Positions 60,492 through 64,000 of a stretch of DNA of 64,000 bases are shown piece by piece. The position numbers and the translations under genes are program-made. How positions within the stretch are numbered: the stretch's first letter is position 1; the number at the start of each line of letters is the position of its first letter. Under the pieces are notes generated by a model that did not search any database, was not told where the DNA came from, and saw nothing but the letters and a program-made list of their open reading frames with translations. The DNA is from Xylaria sp. FL1777 (lineage: Eukaryota; Ascomycota; Sordariomycetes; Xylariales; Xylariaceae): assembly GCA_022578965.1 (NCBI GenBank), contig MU400704.1, forward strand, positions 1 to 64,000, written 5' to 3'.

Positions 60492-63200
60492 TTTTAAAAG
60501 CTTTTTAATTAGTAAAACTTAATATATAAAAACAAATATTAGTATAAAAAGTTAAATAATAAACAATTTATAAAATAAACTTTTAAAAGTATACTAAAGA
60601 AATATTTAAAAAACAAAAATACTAAATAATATTACATAAGTAAACTTTACTTAATAATTAATAAACTAAATCTAAGTTATACTATTAAAAATAAAAAATT
60701 AAAAATTAAGTTTAAAAATTTTAAAAACTTTTAAAATTAATAATATACTAAAACAATAAACCTTAGTACTTTTATTAGCTATTTTTATTAAAAAAAAAGC
60801 AGTAATAAAAAAAAAATATTAAGCAGCAATAATAAAAAAGAACTAATATTAATGCTAGCGCTATAAAACAAACTAGTTGCTTTAACTTAAAGAATAGCTT
60901 AAATATTAAGCATTATAACTTTTAAACTAATATAAATACTAGCTATAATAATTAAAGCAGAAATAATAATTATTATTATAATAATAAATTAAGGTTTTAA
61001 ACAAATAATTATATTATAACTAATGTTAATATTATTATTAGTAAACTTAACGTTTATTTTTATTACTATTATACTTAAAGTAATAACTTAAAATAAAAAA
61101 CTTAACTTTTTATTATTATTATTGTTTTTATTATTAAAATTATTTATAATGTTAAAAATGCTAAACATTAAAAGTTTTAAACTTATTGCTTTAAAGCTTT
61201 ATAATAAATTTATAAATATAAAAGCCTTTTTAATTTATGCTAAACTTTATTTAAAATAGCACTTTATTATTATTACAAAAAAAAACTAAAAAGTAATAAC
61301 TACTTTATAATTCTTGTTAAAAAAAGTATTAAAATAGTTTTAACTTATTTTAAAAAATTTTTTAAAAGCTAATAAGTTAATTAATTTTAAGCTAAAAACA
61401 AAAAAAAGTTTTAAAAACTCCGTTAAGTTTAAAAATTAAATAAAAGCATTATTTAAAAATACCTAAAAAGCAAAACATGCAAAAAAAGTATTTTATTACT
61501 TAAAACAAATAAAAGCAGCAATAAATTATGCTATAAAATTTAAATAATTAGTAGCAATTTTAAAATTGCTTAAGCTTATATTATTTTATTTATTTTATAG
61601 TAAACTTAAAACTTAAGTTTAAAACAAACTATATAAAATAAATAAACTAGCAAAAATTAATATATATATTAATATAGCTATTATAATTAATTAATAATTA
61701 TTTAACTAGTACTTTAAAACTAAAAAAACTAAAAAAAAACAAAAAAAAAAATATTTAAAAAAATATTAAACAAAGTTTTAAACAAATTAATAAAGTCCAA
61801 AAATAATAACCTTAAAATATATTTAAAGTTAAATGTTATAACTGCAAAAAAAAAAATACTTTTAAAAATAATACTAATCTAAAAAAAAAATAGAAAAAAA
61901 AGCTATAAAAAAGAAAAGATTTTTTAACTTAAGAAAAAAGTATAAATTATAAAAGTTTAAAATAACAAAAAATAACAAAGCAATTTAAAAAATATATTTT
62001 TAAAGCAAAAATATAAAGTTGCTATTTTAAATTAAAACAAAAATGCTATACTAAATAAATTTAAATGTTTTATTTATATAAGTTAAAATAAATAAATATA
62101 TAAATATTATTTAAAAGCTTTATAATTATTAAAATAAATTGCAAAAAAATATATTTGCTATATAAATAATTAAAGTTATTTAGTATATAACTTAAAAAAA
62201 TAGTTTAATTAAAAGTAGCAAACAATAAAAAATAATAAGTTAATATAATTAGTAAACTTATAAAACTACAAAAATTTTAAACTATTAAAGCTTAAAATAT
62301 AGCTTAAAAAAATTATATTTAAAAAAATAAAACTATAACTATAAATAATATAATTATTAAATTAATTATAAACTATTAAAATATTTAGTTGCTAAATAAA
62401 CTTAAAAAAACAGAACTTATAAAACTTTAAAGCAAAAACAAATAAAATTAAAAGCTATAAAAAATACTACAAAAAAAAAACTAATAAAAATAAACAAAGT
62501 ATTTTTATAGCTTAAACTGCTTTAAATATAACAAAACAAAAAAGCATTAATAATTAGCGCAAAAACTAATATGTTTTAAAAACTAAAGCTAGTAATTTAA
62601 CTAATTATTAAAAATTACTACTATAATAAAACTATAATAAAAAATAATAATAATATTTTATGCTTAAAAAATTTAAAATATAATAAAGTATTATAAAATT
62701 ATTATATAATATATTATTATTACTAATATTTATTTAATAAATTAAAAAATAATTAGTTTTTTAAATAAATTGCAAAAATAAAAATATAAAACTTTTATAA
62801 ATTAAAGTAGTTAATTATAATTATAGTTTATTATAAAAATTTATAAAGATTTGCAATATTTAAAAAGAATTTTAATTATACTTATAATACTATTTTAAAA
62901 AAATGTAAAAATAACTGCTATAAATATTACTAGCTAATTAAAGTATAGTTATACTAAGAAATAATTATTAAAAGCAAAAAAGCTTAAAAACTATAATTTA
63001 AAGCTTGCTTAAAATTAAAAATAAAACAAAATATAATAATATTTAAAGTATTAAATAAAACAAGCATTTAAACATTTTATAAAAAAAAATTAAAAAACAA
63101 AATAAGCACTTGCTAAAAAACCAATAAATAGCTAAAAAAACTAAAGCTTTACGTAAAGTTTAATGTAATAACTAGTAAAACTAATTTAAAATTAAACTTA
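60492..63200 (+). pseudogene. Gy-A copy 3 gag and start of pol
   Basis: Coding-like but fully broken plus-strand sequence after the 5' LTR. The 62640-62940 part pairs with 16900-17200 of copy 2. By position 60700-62300 should be Gag and the rest protease and the beginning of RT. I did not find a zinc knuckle or a protease DSG motif. Confidence 0.65.
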
Positions 63201-63204
63201 TATT

Positions 63205-64000
63205 AAAATGGAGCAGTATAATTGCGCAAGATTTACTATAATACTTTAATTGTAAAGAGATAAGTCATAACTTACGTATTTAAGCAATTAGGCTATATAT
63301 AAATTAAAAAATTAAACAATTAATTAAAAGGCTATTTAATAATATAAATAAAGCAACTATAGCTAATTTTTATAATGTTAAGCATAATTGTTAAATTTAT
63401 ACTTTGAAATTTAGCGCAATATTTATATTTTTATTTTTATTATATAACTTAGCTTAAATTTATTTTAACTAGCTTAGTTAGCTTATTTAGCTACTTTACT
63501 TTATTTTAATTTTTTTTTATTAAAATATAGCTGCTTTTAGTTTATTTTAATATTTATAATTATAAAGTTTTCTATTTTTATTAGCATTTTTTAAATAGAG
63601 TTAATATTATTTTTTTTTGCTTATTTAGTTTTATAAGTTTTTTTTTATTTTTTTTGCTACGTTTAAAAGTAGCTTAAGCTTTAGCGCTTATAAAAGCATT
63701 ATAGCTTTGTTAAAACTAGTTTTAGCTTTTTTACATATTTAGATATATAAGCAAAAGCTTTTAGAAATATTTAGCGTTTTTTTTGTAAAAGTGCTTATAA
63801 AAAGTTTATATTTTTTTTTTTTTAAACTATTAAGCTTAGCTAAGTTTTATACTTAGCTTACTATACTTAAAAAAAAAAATATCTGCAAAAGTATTTATAG
63901 CAAAATAACTTTGTATTATTAAAACGTTTTTATATTGCTTATAATAAGATTTTTTTAGTATAACTGTTAGTTTTTTTTGCTAAAAACTTTTTTTGTGCTT
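63205..64000. mobile_element. Unidentified insertion in Gy-A copy 3, right end outside window
   Basis: Up to CTTATATTAAAA near 63208 the sequence follows Gy-A copy 2 (reverse complement of about 16620). Then TGGAGCAGTATAATTGCGCAAG begins, with no match in copy 2 or elsewhere in the window. The first 100 bases are less decayed than their surroundings (GTAAAGAGATAAGTCATAACTTACG at 63254-63278, a near-palindrome around AAGTCATAACTT). From 63420 the plus strand is T-rich, as if a gene on the minus strand ended here. Class and length are unknown; the exact left boundary is uncertain by about 8 bp. Confidence 0.6.

Larger units (their letters stand above)
59998..64000 (+). mobile_element. Gy-A copy 3: 5' part, running off the window
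   Basis: Begins with a 494-bp LTR and continues collinearly with the minus-strand Gy-A copy 2: 60492-62314 matches 32257-30430, and 62315 onward matches 17519 downward. It lacks DNA-1, so it shows the pre-insertion sequence of the family. The flanking TAAAC (59993-59997) is the left target-site copy; the right one lies outside. Near 63200-63209 homology with copy 2 stops and foreign sequence begins. Confidence 0.92.

Noticed and set aside
1..64000. Mitochondrial, plastid or Plasmodium-like AT-rich genome
   Set aside because: The base composition alone would allow it, but complete LTR retrotransposons with chromodomains, target duplications and transition-only decay point to fungal nuclear heterochromatin. 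No organellar genes or tRNAs were seen.

Overview
The window is a stack of dead transposable elements in extremely AT-rich DNA (by eye roughly 80-85% A+T). No intact protein-coding gene, tRNA or rRNA could be recognised. Decayed Gypsy-type polyproteins with integrase and chromodomains are readable across many stops. Their changes from family consensus are almost all C-to-T or G-to-A (catalytic DD read as NN, Trp codons turned into stops). This points to a filamentous ascomycete with repeat-induced point mutation (RIP) and to a heterochromatic AT isochore, possibly pericentromeric. The species cannot be named from this sequence. Family labels (Gy-A to Gy-D, DNA-1, MITE-1) are mine.

Layout. 1-3023: 3' part of a Gy-A element (494-bp LTRs). 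3024-7598: unassigned AT-rich DNA. 7599-12139 and 32752-33572: arm 1 of a large inverted repeat, carrying MITE-1 (8952-9662) and a tandem repeat. 12140-32751: a complete Gy-A element on the minus strand (TSD GCATA) that interrupts arm 1. Inside it, 17520-30421 is a DNA transposon (DNA-1, 8-bp TSD). Inside that, 20187-27086 is a complete Gy-B chromovirus on the plus strand (286-bp LTRs). 33573-35949, 46010-47433 and 55302-55346: the 'core' between the two arms, holding a 16-bp array and a 90-bp satellite array. 35955-46004: Gy-C on the minus strand (213-bp LTRs, TSD CTTTT), itself carrying a 2.0-kb insertion. 47439-55296: Gy-D on the plus strand (193-bp LTRs, TSD ATTTT). 55347-59997: arm 2, the reverse complement of arm 1. 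59998-64000: 5' part of a third Gy-A on the plus strand, broken near 63205 by another insertion that runs off the window.

The nesting can be ordered because the paralogous copies preserve empty sites: arm 2 shows the site before the Gy-A and MITE-1 insertions, and the right-hand Gy-A shows the site before DNA-1. Removing insertions leaves two ~4.64-kb inverted arms around a ~3.9-kb core. That structure, the 180-bp higher-order pattern of the satellite, the half-decayed MITE with a GC-rich minisatellite, and the unusual sequence context of the surviving cytosines are the most interesting points. None of the short open stretches in the window looks like a real gene.
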